28,200 nucleotides of DNA from the IMG/VR virus record IMGVR_UViG_3300029265_000369, positions 1 through 28,200 of that record; one strand, written 5' to 3'. The DNA is from a virus. The notes beneath the pieces are model-generated. The model ran no database searches. It saw only the letters and a program-made list of their open reading frames with translations, and was not told the origin of the DNA. Both the position numbers and the translations under genes were made by a program. Position 1 is the stretch's first letter; every line of letters starts with the position of its first letter. Of the stretch, positions 14,806 through 22,082 are shown piece after piece.

Positions 14806-15527
14806 TAGTTTGGCCCTCCTGTGGTGCCTGCACTTGAACCACCTGATATGGTATGTGTGTGTCCGTTGAGGCTTATGCCGCCACCAATACAGTCTGGTGC
14901 TGTGACGTTACCAGAGGCATTTACAGCGTCCTGTGCGGTCACTACGCCAACGATACCTAGCGTACCGGTTATGCTTACATCGCCGTCTAACGTAATTGAG
15001 GGAGACTCAACAAGGACTTCGGGAGCCTTGACCGTTACTTTGGTTACAGCATCGACAAACACTTCCGCATTGGTCAGTGTAATCTTGGTGTTGTTGGCGG
15101 CGTTACGCAGGGCAATGTTGTCAGGATCAAAATCGGTAATAGCGTTGGGGATGGGATTAAAACCAACCATGCACAGTGCATCAGTGATGTTGTGTGTGCG
15201 TATGTGCTGCGAGCTGGGTCTGCCGATTAAGCGCCCTGCTTTCATAGCAGCTTTGTACAGCCAATGATCGATACCCTTTTGGGCAAACATCACTAGGCAA
15301 AAGTCACCGGGCTTAACCGGCATGGTCAGGCAGTACCCGCCACCGCTAGGAAAGTGAACCGGTACATCATTAATTTCGGGTGTTTCTGCTTCTGTGAATT
15401 CTTTTTCTTCACTGAAAAGGCCACGGTAGTATTGCTCTATGGCCAGCTGCACAGTGGCAGTTTGTTCTTCTGGGTTAAACGACACTATCTTTGCGGGATA
15501 GCATGTGTTGATAAACTTTTGTTGCAT
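14805..15527 (-). CDS. Baseplate spike protein, gp138/gpV type
   Basis: A 240-residue protein. The N-terminal OB-like domain (INTCYPAKIVSFNPEEQTAT, VHFPSGGGYCLTMPVKPGD, FCLVMFAQKGIDHWLY) matches the phi92 gp138-type spike N-terminal domain. After it comes a beta-helix-like stretch (KITLTNAEVFVDAVTKVTVK). The C-terminus carries NGHTHT with His223-Thr-His225, the iron-binding HxH motif of P2 gpV and Mu gp45 spike tips. The protein should form the trimeric membrane-piercing spike. The start at 15527 is preferred over the ATG at 15530 because of the spacing to GGAGG. Confidence 0.85.
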   Translation of the reverse strand: MQQKFINTCYPAKIVSFNPEEQTATVQLAIEQYYRGLFSEEKEFTEAETPEINDVPVHFPSGGGYCLTMPVKPGDFCLVMFAQKGIDHWLYKAAMKAGRLIGRPSSQHIRTHNITDALCMVGFNPIPNAITDFDPDNIALRNAANNTKITLTNAEVFVDAVTKVTVKAPEVLVESPSITLDGDVSITGTLGIVGVVTAQDAVNASGNVTAPDCIGGGISLNGHTHTISGGSSAGTTGGPN

Positions 15528-15829
15528 CATGCCTCCAATATGTATAGATCAAAGATGTCTCCAAGGCTGGTGGGCGTTGTTGTTACACCAATCTTTTGCT
15601 TAGCGTACAAGCTAGGTATGGCACAGCCACCGTATTGCTTCACTAGGTTGGCCCCTTCTACAACTTCGATGCCGTAGATGATTCTGTCTTCCCACGTAAT
15701 ATCAATGATGTATTGCAGCTGGCCTTCAAAGCCACTGCGCCTTACTGTTGATAGTCCATAGGTCACACCGTCATAGTCAAACAACACACCACTGGAAAAG
15801 GTAGGTGTGGGTATTTTAAACACGTTCAT
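15527..15829 (-). CDS. Baseplate plug protein, Pam3-type
   Basis: A 100-residue protein resembling the small baseplate plug proteins described in cyanophage Pam3 and relatives. It has an N-terminal beta strand (PTPTFSSGVLFDYDGVTYGL), then QYIIDITWEDRIIYGIEVVE and GANLVKQY, which matches the family pattern of a short beta barrel with a (D/E)GxxIxxGIxLxxGxxLL segment. It is flanked by the Dit-like and spike genes, where the plug is expected, and overlaps its upstream neighbour by four bases (ATGA), with AAGGA before the start. Confidence 0.6.
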   Translation of the reverse strand: MNVFKIPTPTFSSGVLFDYDGVTYGLSTVRRSGFEGQLQYIIDITWEDRIIYGIEVVEGANLVKQYGGCAIPSLYAKQKIGVTTTPTSLGDIFDLYILEA

Positions 15830-16401
15830 TTATGTTTCCTTGCAGCGCTTCGCTCAAGAAAGTCTTTAAGGCTTGGCGAGCGTACTTTGGGATCAGCGGT
15901 AAACAAGGACACGATTGAATTCGCAATAGACCCAACAAGCCCAACAGCTTCATTCAATATAAAGCCACGGCCTTCTGATTTATCCACAACAAACAATTGC
16001 TCAAGGGTTACTGTGCCGCGCATCACCATGATAGTTTTCGGGTCTTGTACGATATTGACATCGGTAATGATGCAATCGGTATACACGCCCAGGTTAGTAG
16101 TGACGGTTACCAGCTCACCGCGCAGGCACAGGTCGTTAAGGACATCGAAGTGGCCCCTTACCCTATCCGATATGGGTGAGTTACCCATCGCATCGGACTC
16201 TCTAAAGTGTTGGTTGGCCGTGACTACTTCAAGGTTAACTAATCGGTTTCGCCGTATAGCGTGGTCACTGACAAGGAACCCACTTTCCACGGGGTACTTG
16301 GTGATATCGATATGGCTTTTATGGGCCTCTACTACAACAGCATCAAAGATGAGTTGCTGGTCTTGTGAGTGCTCAATCATTGTGGGTATGTTGAGAGCCA
16401 T
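15826..16401 (-). CDS. Dit-like baseplate/tail protein
   Basis: A 191-residue protein starting at MALNIPTM, with AGGAGG nine bases upstream and one-base overlap with the hub stop (TAATG); the longer frame to 16458 lacks such a site and overlaps the hub gene. The N-terminal domain (LIFDAVVVEAHKSHIDITKY, then PVESGFLVSDHAI) matches the Dit-like phage tail domain, with the characteristic Pro-Val-Glu-x-Gly and Asp-His segments. Residues 95-150 (LVTVTTNLGVYTDCIITDVN) are beta-rich. It probably forms the ring around the hub between the tail tube and the baseplate. Confidence 0.7.
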   Translation of the reverse strand: MALNIPTMIEHSQDQQLIFDAVVVEAHKSHIDITKYPVESGFLVSDHAIRRNRLVNLEVVTANQHFRESDAMGNSPISDRVRGHFDVLNDLCLRGELVTVTTNLGVYTDCIITDVNIVQDPKTIMVMRGTVTLEQLFVVDKSEGRGFILNEAVGLVGSIANSIVSLFTADPKVRSPSLKDFLERSAARKHK

Positions 16402-17357
16402 TAGGATTCCCCTCCTGTATTTTGTGACCACCTGTGGCCCTTTATTGTGGTGATCCACTTATCTTCGTAGTTTGAGCCGGCGTGCTTTACTTCTAACAAT
16501 AAGAAAGAAGTAAGCAATGCATAGCTGAAGTAGTTATCTGTCAAGAACAGATCGGTATTGTCTTGTAGCCTTGAGTAACTGTTAGACCGGCTTTGCTCAT
16601 CGACAAACTCACTGGTGTCAATGACATCACCTGCACGTATGGCAGGGGTGAGTGTGTAGGGCAAAACAATCTTTTGATTACCTATCTCAGGCAAGCCTTT
16701 GGTGCGAGACAACTCAAGAACGTGTTTGTTCTTTGAGCTTTTACTCAGCTCTTCAACCGACCCTGAAACCAGCTTAGGTGTGACGCGAATAGAACGTGCA
16801 TTTTCTACTTTGAAGTACACGTATTTTTCGTCACAGATACCTTTAAGCAGGGAGTAAGCTGAAGAGGTCACTGTCCGTGAAGGTACGATGGACTCGAGTA
16901 TTTCATCATAGACACCAATGAAGTTGCACCCACGCGAGAAGCCTGCCGTAATAGCCAGCCTATTCATATAAGCCCGAAAGGTTTCTTCTCGCCCTGATAC
17001 CGGCATGGTAATAACCCGGCCCAAGTTCTGCGTCCCTACAGCCAAGCAATACAAGCTGGTAATGTGATCGGGCAGTTGTCTTTTGCCCCATGCATTTTGT
17101 ACGACGCCGGTGAAGACTGTTTCCAGATCACCTTCGTCTTCATACCCTGCCTCTAGCAACACATGAAGTGTCGATGTGGTTGACAATTTTACGGCGTTCT
17201 CTAATGCAAGGTTGTAAATATCTATCTTGCATGTGTCTACTGCCTCACCCATCGTGCTGGTATAACTAAAGTCCATACGCAGGGCATCAGAAGACCAAAT
17301 CTTTTTGCTTAGATTGGCATCTTCATAGACTTTTAACCGTATCTTTCGTTTCCACAC
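16401..17357 (-). CDS. Baseplate hub protein
   Basis: A 318-residue protein in the position of the baseplate hub (P2 gpD, Mu gp44, T4 gp27-like). It begins WKRKIRLKVYEDANLSKK and has beta-rich segments (AVDTCKIDIYNLALENAVKL, STLHVLLEAGYEDEGDLETV) and FTGVVQNAWGKR, all typical of hub proteins from phages with this tail type. The middle (AYMNRLAITAGFSRG, SAYSLLKGICDEKYVYFKVE) recalls the hub domain that follows the LysM-free core. The start codon is GTG at 17357, with AGGAG six bases upstream. No lysozyme domain is present. Confidence 0.7.
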   Translation of the reverse strand: MWKRKIRLKVYEDANLSKKIWSSDALRMDFSYTSTMGEAVDTCKIDIYNLALENAVKLSTTSTLHVLLEAGYEDEGDLETVFTGVVQNAWGKRQLPDHITSLYCLAVGTQNLGRVITMPVSGREETFRAYMNRLAITAGFSRGCNFIGVYDEILESIVPSRTVTSSAYSLLKGICDEKYVYFKVENARSIRVTPKLVSGSVEELSKSSKNKHVLELSRTKGLPEIGNQKIVLPYTLTPAIRAGDVIDTSEFVDEQSRSNSYSRLQDNTDLFLTDNYFSYALLTSFLLLEVKHAGSNYEDKWITTIKGHRWSQNTGGES

Positions 17358-17369
17358 GTTCTTCTCCTA

Positions 17370-20300
17370 TTAAAAAGTTTCTGTTACTTGATCCACGGTG
17401 CGGGTGTTTTCTGTCGTATCAATATCATCGCCTGATACGCGCTGCACCATCACACCATTTTTCATATCCAATGTGCTTTCTACTTTTATGCGTGTCTCTT
17501 TTGCACCGTCCGAGCCTGTTACCAAGTCCCATGCGCCTACGCCTAAGTCAGCAACCATACCCGCAGCACCCTTAACGACATTGCCCGGGGCTGATGTGAT
17601 GGCATCGACCGCATTGCCGGGAAAGCCCAGCACTGAGGATACGGCACCGGCACCAGCGCCTATAAATCTACCGGGAAATCCTGCTACCCCACTTATGGCT
17701 CCTGTCACAGAGTCGAGTGTTTCAAAGCCCTCTTCGTTGCGGAAGTACTCACCCAAGGTGGCTATAGGTGCATCACCTAATCGTCTCTTGTTTGCCAACA
17801 AGTCGCCTTTCTTATTCTCGATCAGCATGTTGGTTCTAAACAACGCCGCATCGGTTGTGCCCAGTCCATCAAACCGTGCATCGCCTTGTTCAGCAATGCG
17901 CGCCTCCCGCTTCATCTCGTCCAGATCATCTTGGTTGAGGTTGCGAGCGCCAGCCAAGCCTTGCAAAACACTGCCTGATAACTTACCGGCTACATTGATA
18001 CCACGACTGTCTTGGTCTTTAACTTCTTGAAGCGCATCGGCTATTGAGCCATTGGCCAGTGTCTCTCTGGTAAACAACCCGTGCGTGTCTGACATGAGCT
18101 TACTAAGAGCTGCTGGCTTCTCCGCATCATTCAGGGTTTGAATAACTTGGAATTTGGTGGCAAGGTCGTTGGCTTTCTCATCACTCATGCCCAGCTCTTG
18201 CAAGTGACCTTGCCCGCGCTTGAACTTAAGTTTTGTTTCATCGGCACCGATGTTAGCCAGGGCATCGACGCTCTCTGCCTCTGCGCCTGCATACTTAATA
18301 ATGCCTGCGCCAGCTTGCACGACCATGCCAACTGCGCCGCCCATTTTGCCACCTAACATGCCAGCCAGCCGGCCCTTCACACCGCCCGAGCCACCGCCGC
18401 CGCCTAGCAAGGTTTTAAACAAGCCTTTGCCTTCACCGGTTAGTGCATCGGAGATGGTAGATAGACGTTCATTGCCGAGTCGGTTGTCTGCTTTGTTGGC
18501 TTTCTCTGCCTCTTGTCTGCTCTGTCCTTGCGTAACATCGCCCAAGCCCTCTTGATTGAGGTACGCCTGTGTTGCAGCCGTTCCGCCGCCGGCCATGTCT
18601 GCTTTCTTAGCAGCACCAAAGCGTTGTATCTTGTCTTTGTTGTTGGCTTCCCATTCACGAAACTCATCAGAGTCTCGTTCGATCTTGCCGGCCTCACGCA
18701 TACGCCAATCAGAATCAGAGTAGCTTGCGTGTGCGCCCTCGTTACCTGAGAATGCACTGTTGCTTGATGACCACACCCGTTGCAGCGTATTAGACTCAGC
18801 TTCCGATACCATCATCTGCATCATCATCTGGTCTTTGTGCTTGGCAAACAGGCCTGCATCGTTCCTATCATCACCGACACTGCTGGTCTTGAATTCTTGC
18901 AAGTGCAGTTTGTCTTTATCATCAATGTGCATTCTGTCTGGTGAGATGCCCATGTTCTGATACTTGGGATTAGTAATTAACCCTGACTCAAATAAGTCCA
19001 AACCGGTGCGCTCTTTAAGCATCCGTGCGCCTTGCTTCTCGCCTATCTCACCTATGGCAAAAGCACTGTGATCTTGTTGGCCTTGAGCATCTTCCTTCTG
19101 GCCTTCAGCAATACCGGTTAAGGCATCTTGCCCATAAGCGTTATAGCCTGAGATGGCATAGCCCGCTTCGGTAGCTGTAGCAACAGGCTTGCGCTCATCT
19201 TTCCACGCTGGGGTGCCTTGCTCGTTGTCGCTAAAGTTAAGGTTTGGCTTTAGCTTCTTCAGTTGATCTAGTTGATCGTTCGATGTACGGTTTTTTGCTT
19301 GAGGTGTAACTAGGTCGGCTGCTGAATTATACTCGCGCCGGTAAGGTGTCCCACTCTTTACAGGTGGCTTGCCAGGTTCTACTTTCTTGGGTGGCACTGC
19401 CTTCTCTGGCATGTCGGCAAAAGTTACCTCTTCGGCACCAAACAAATCGTTGTACATTGTTTGTTTGTCAAAAAGCTTTTGCCTAGTTTGCCGTTTTTCC
19501 TCACCTACCCTCCACACGTTACGCTGGTGGTCTTTCATATTTTGGTCAGGTTCGGGTTGGTTTTCACCCTCTTTATCAATGCCTAAATTGAACGAAGTGA
19601 TTTGAGGATTTGACAATCCAAGATATCCTGTGTCAAAACTTCCGACATCTTTGTTGAGGTCTACCTCGCCCAGCTTACTGGCATCCATGTCTTCAAACTT
19701 ACTGTCAAAGGCGTAGTAAATTTCTTCACCGTCTTCGTCCAATAGGCCTGAAGCGGTACGAGCGGATGCATTGTGTTGCTCACCAATAAGTTGATCGACA
19801 ATAAACTCACGCCCTGTCTGCCCACCTATAGTATCTGCTACATCGCCTTGCATACCGATAGCATCGTTTAGGTCTGAGCCTGATAGTGCTGCACCGGTTG
19901 TCTTTAATGCATCGCGGCGCTTCCGCCTATTTGCGTCCCTTCCTGATCCATAGAAAGCACCTACGTCACTGGCAAGATCGCGCATCTCATGCCTAACTTT
20001 TGTGTAGTCATGGTTGTACTTGTTCTTGCCACTGGTTGCGTCAAAATTAAACTTTGGCACGCCACTGATCGTTGATGTCACACCACCGTCTAGCTTCCTG
20101 CCTTGGTCGTTGTCTGGATACTGTGCGGGCTTTCTTAAGTAGCTGCTGAGTTCACGCCCACGCTTGGTGCCATTGCCTCTAAGGGCTTGAGCAAATTGCT
20201 TGGTGCCAGGTATGGCGTCGGCTTTGCCTAAGAAAGATTCCGAGTTGTAACTCATTGCATTGGATCGGACGTTTTCTGCAATGAGCTTTTCCATTGTTGT

Positions 20301-20936
20301 GGAAGCAGTACGCAAACTGCCTTTGAGGTGATCGGGAACGTCGTTGAAGTATTTCTCTGTCAGCGAGTCAACAGCTGTGCGCCTTCCACTGGCATAATCT
20401 TCATCCGAATAACGCTGGGGTAAACCACCAATGTTAAACTGGGTGTTGAGTACTTCTAATTGATTGCCCCAATTGTCTGTGACTTCTCTTGATAGGGTTT
20501 CTTCTCTGTTGCGTATTACACCACTGGCGTCTGAGTGAACTGGATCTTTTTTACCTAGCTCAATAGAGTCCTTGATCCTCTTTCTTGATTCTCTTTCAGA
20601 GGCGGATCGGTGGTGTATTGCATCTTCTTCACTCACCCATTCGTCATTTGCGTTGTAGTGATTAACGGAAGACGGTTGCATGTGCGTGGGTACATCATCA
20701 CCAGCGTACATGGATACAGCGCCGAGGAGTGACGATTCGACCATTGAGTTGGTGGGCGCGACATCTTCTTGGTCTGCGCTGTCAAACAATTCGGCAGTGT
20801 CATACCTGCGAGCTTCTATGGCTGCAAGTACTTCTCTGGGGTGCTGTTCGTGATTCCCGCCCGCTGCTCTGTGTTCAGTAGCAGCTTGTAAAACTTGCGC
20901 CCTTATATGGGGTGGTAGGTTATCTAGTGCCGACAT
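17370..20936 (-). CDS. Tape measure-position protein with embedded YqaJ-type nuclease domain
   Basis: A 1188-residue protein between the frameshifted chaperones and the hub, exactly where the tape measure lies. The start at 20936 (MSALDNLPP) is chosen for the AGGA eight bases upstream; the frame opens three codons earlier. Residues 1-570 are hydrophilic and helical. Residues about 573-740 look like a YqaJ/lambda-exonuclease nuclease: GTPAW with Trp578, Arg582, TATEA, Glu633 (GEIGEKQGARM), SPD with Asp667, LQEFKT with Glu681 and Lys683, and Gln703-x3-Gln707 (KDQMMMQ). All catalytic positions of the family (D, E-x-K, Q) are present. Residues about 845-885 and 1082-1140 are Gly/Ala-rich hydrophobic stretches like those of tape measure C-termini. 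The protein is therefore probably a tail component injected with DNA that brings a nuclease into the host; whether it cuts DNA is unknown. Confidence 0.75.
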   Translation of the reverse strand: MSALDNLPPHIRAQVLQAATEHRAAGGNHEQHPREVLAAIEARRYDTAELFDSADQEDVAPTNSMVESSLLGAVSMYAGDDVPTHMQPSSVNHYNANDEWVSEEDAIHHRSASERESRKRIKDSIELGKKDPVHSDASGVIRNREETLSREVTDNWGNQLEVLNTQFNIGGLPQRYSDEDYASGRRTAVDSLTEKYFNDVPDHLKGSLRTASTTMEKLIAENVRSNAMSYNSESFLGKADAIPGTKQFAQALRGNGTKRGRELSSYLRKPAQYPDNDQGRKLDGGVTSTISGVPKFNFDATSGKNKYNHDYTKVRHEMRDLASDVGAFYGSGRDANRRKRRDALKTTGAALSGSDLNDAIGMQGDVADTIGGQTGREFIVDQLIGEQHNASARTASGLLDEDGEEIYYAFDSKFEDMDASKLGEVDLNKDVGSFDTGYLGLSNPQITSFNLGIDKEGENQPEPDQNMKDHQRNVWRVGEEKRQTRQKLFDKQTMYNDLFGAEEVTFADMPEKAVPPKKVEPGKPPVKSGTPYRREYNSAADLVTPQAKNRTSNDQLDQLKKLKPNLNFSDNEQGTPAWKDERKPVATATEAGYAISGYNAYGQDALTGIAEGQKEDAQGQQDHSAFAIGEIGEKQGARMLKERTGLDLFESGLITNPKYQNMGISPDRMHIDDKDKLHLQEFKTSSVGDDRNDAGLFAKHKDQMMMQMMVSEAESNTLQRVWSSSNSAFSGNEGAHASYSDSDWRMREAGKIERDSDEFREWEANNKDKIQRFGAAKKADMAGGGTAATQAYLNQEGLGDVTQGQSRQEAEKANKADNRLGNERLSTISDALTGEGKGLFKTLLGGGGGSGGVKGRLAGMLGGKMGGAVGMVVQAGAGIIKYAGAEAESVDALANIGADETKLKFKRGQGHLQELGMSDEKANDLATKFQVIQTLNDAEKPAALSKLMSDTHGLFTRETLANGSIADALQEVKDQDSRGINVAGKLSGSVLQGLAGARNLNQDDLDEMKREARIAEQGDARFDGLGTTDAALFRTNMLIENKKGDLLANKRRLGDAPIATLGEYFRNEEGFETLDSVTGAISGVAGFPGRFIGAGAGAVSSVLGFPGNAVDAITSAPGNVVKGAAGMVADLGVGAWDLVTGSDGAKETRIKVESTLDMKNGVMVQRVSGDDIDTTENTRTVDQVTETF

Positions 20937-21563
20937 TATCATCATCCTGTCTTGCGTCAGTTTTGATCTGCGCTTTTAAATCGAGTAGTTGGTGCATAAC
21001 CAAAATGTCCACAATGGTGTAAGTACCGTCATCCAATTGGTGCAATAAGCACAAAGGCGGTTCTGACATACAGGGACGGTGAATAAAGAAGTTAACGTGG
21101 GGGAACTGGCTGGCATAATCTTTGGGAGGGGGAAGGGGCAAATCGGTATCTGCCCCTTCTGTATAGACTTCTACTCTTCCACTTTCATGCTCAGCCCTTG
21201 TGCGAAAAAATCTTTATATTGTACCTCGCATACAAATGCGAAGACTTTATAAACGTGCATCAAGTCTTTAAAATCGGAGTCGAAAGTTTTGGAGTCGAGG
21301 CGTTCCCCTTCCCGGTAGGAAGAACAAACAGCCTCTTGTACGAGTTCCTTCATATCGGAATCGTTAGTAAAGCGGGTAAAGCGGAGTACGTCAGCAAATT
21401 CATATTTGCCTTCGATGAATGGTAGGATATGCTCACCCGATACGTCAAGAAGACGGTGCAGGTAGCGCATAGATTTTGTTACTGGCCATACATTGACGCG
21501 ATAGGTTACTCCGTCAATTGTTGCGTTAGTGGCCTGTTGTACTGGCCGTTTCTCTGTTTCCAT
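20920..21563 (-). CDS. Tail assembly chaperone, -1 frameshift product
   Basis: The chaperone frame from 21563 can continue, after a -1 slip at the T TTT TTC heptamer (21210-21204), into a second frame that stays open to 20922-20920. This gives a 214-residue fusion: 120 residues shared, then 94 residues ending in DARQDDDNVGTR. The second frame has no good start codon of its own (only TTG at 21141 without a ribosome-binding site), and it overlaps the start of the tape measure-position gene, exactly as in lambda G/GT and P2 E/E'. The fusion normally binds the tape measure protein while the short form binds the tail tube. Confidence 0.75.
21133..21158 (-). other. 8-bp stem-loop downstream of the slippery site
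   Basis: On the minus strand AAGGGGCA, a 10-base loop and TGCCCCTT form a perfect 8-bp stem. It begins about 45 bases after the slippery heptamer and 13 bases after the zero-frame stop. The distance is too great for a classic stimulatory structure, but an interaction with the AAGGGC directly after the heptamer (around 21198-21193) could bring it closer. Its function is uncertain. Confidence 0.4.
21171..21563 (-). CDS. Tail assembly chaperone, short form
   Basis: A 130-residue protein between the tail tube and the tape measure-position gene. It contains ATIDGVTYRVNVWPVTKSMR, an RLLDVSGEHILPFIEG segment and a helical C-terminal part (FKDLMHVYKVFAFVCEVQYK). It starts after GAGGG. It is the zero-frame product of a frameshifting pair whose slippery heptamer T TTT TTC lies at codons Asp118-Phe119-Phe120, ten codons before its stop (TAG, 21173-21171). 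Such proteins prevent premature tube polymerisation and help load the tube onto the tape measure. Confidence 0.8.
   Translation of the reverse strand: METEKRPVQQATNATIDGVTYRVNVWPVTKSMRYLHRLLDVSGEHILPFIEGKYEFADVLRFTRFTNDSDMKELVQEAVCSSYREGERLDSKTFDSDFKDLMHVYKVFAFVCEVQYKDFFAQGLSMKVEE
21204..21210 (-). promoter_or_regulatory. -1 ribosomal frameshift site T TTT TTC
   Basis: The minus-strand sequence GA(T TTT TTC) is read in the zero frame as Asp-Phe-Phe. It fits the X XXY YYZ rule exactly, with the last T of the Asp codon as the first X. After a one-base slip back, the reading frame continues from CGC without a stop for 94 codons. The P2 E/E' site is the similar T TTT TTG. Confidence 0.75.
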
Positions 21564-21577
21564 TTTACCCTCTTACG

Positions 21578-22072
21578 TTAGACGAAGTTGTAGTTTGCCG
21601 CGCTATCTGAACTGATAGAACCCGGAGAGTCTTCTTGCAGACCTTCAGAGAAGTACAGCTGAGCAAACTCAACAACCCATTTCACATCTGCAATGCCTAC
21701 GCCCCGGCTGTATACGGGTTGCTTAGGAACAAATCCGTCTGCGCCGTTTACACGGTCTTGGCCCATCAGGTCTTTCAAGTGTGCAGCGCCGATGCCTTTG
21801 AATTGCTCGCCATCACCCAATGTAGTTTCTTGGGTAAACTCGGCAAGGCGACGTAGGCCTGTGTTGGAGTTTGACGTTTGTAGCAAGTTGAAAGTCATGT
21901 AGCCTGAGCGGTCAGCAGTAGTTGCAATAACCATCTCACCTTTAGCGCCCATTACCCGGGCATGTTGTGCCGCAAAACGGCCTGCTTCGATGATGGAGTT
22001 AGAGGTACTGAAACCTTCAACCGTTACACCATCGAGCTGTAAATCCATATTGTAAAAACTATACTGCTTCAT
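21578..22072 (-). CDS. Tail tube protein, DUF3277 type
   Basis: A 164-residue protein whose start KQYSFYNMDLQLDGVTVEGF and the segment AKGEMVIATTADRSGYMTFN followed by LLQTSNSN are typical of the DUF3277/phiTE tail tube family, where a T-V-x-LLxTSxxN strand is followed by a helix. The C-terminal part (GADGFVPKQPVYSRGVGIAD, then VKWVVEF) is also family-like. Tube proteins stack as hexamers inside the sheath. AAGGAG precedes the start. It sits immediately after the sheath gene. Confidence 0.85.
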   Translation of the reverse strand: MKQYSFYNMDLQLDGVTVEGFSTSNSIIEAGRFAAQHARVMGAKGEMVIATTADRSGYMTFNLLQTSNSNTGLRRLAEFTQETTLGDGEQFKGIGAAHLKDLMGQDRVNGADGFVPKQPVYSRGVGIADVKWVVEFAQLYFSEGLQEDSPGSISSDSAANYNFV

Positions 22073-22082
22073 TTAATACTCC

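Noticed and set aside
15826-16458. Longer start of the Dit-like gene at 16458
   Set aside because: The extra 19 residues overlap the hub gene in another frame, and the ATG at 16401 has a strong AGGAGG.
20920-21141. Independent gene starting at TTG 21141
   Set aside because: The start lacks a ribosome-binding site, and the frame is continuous with the -1 frame from the slippery heptamer, so it is treated as the frameshift extension.
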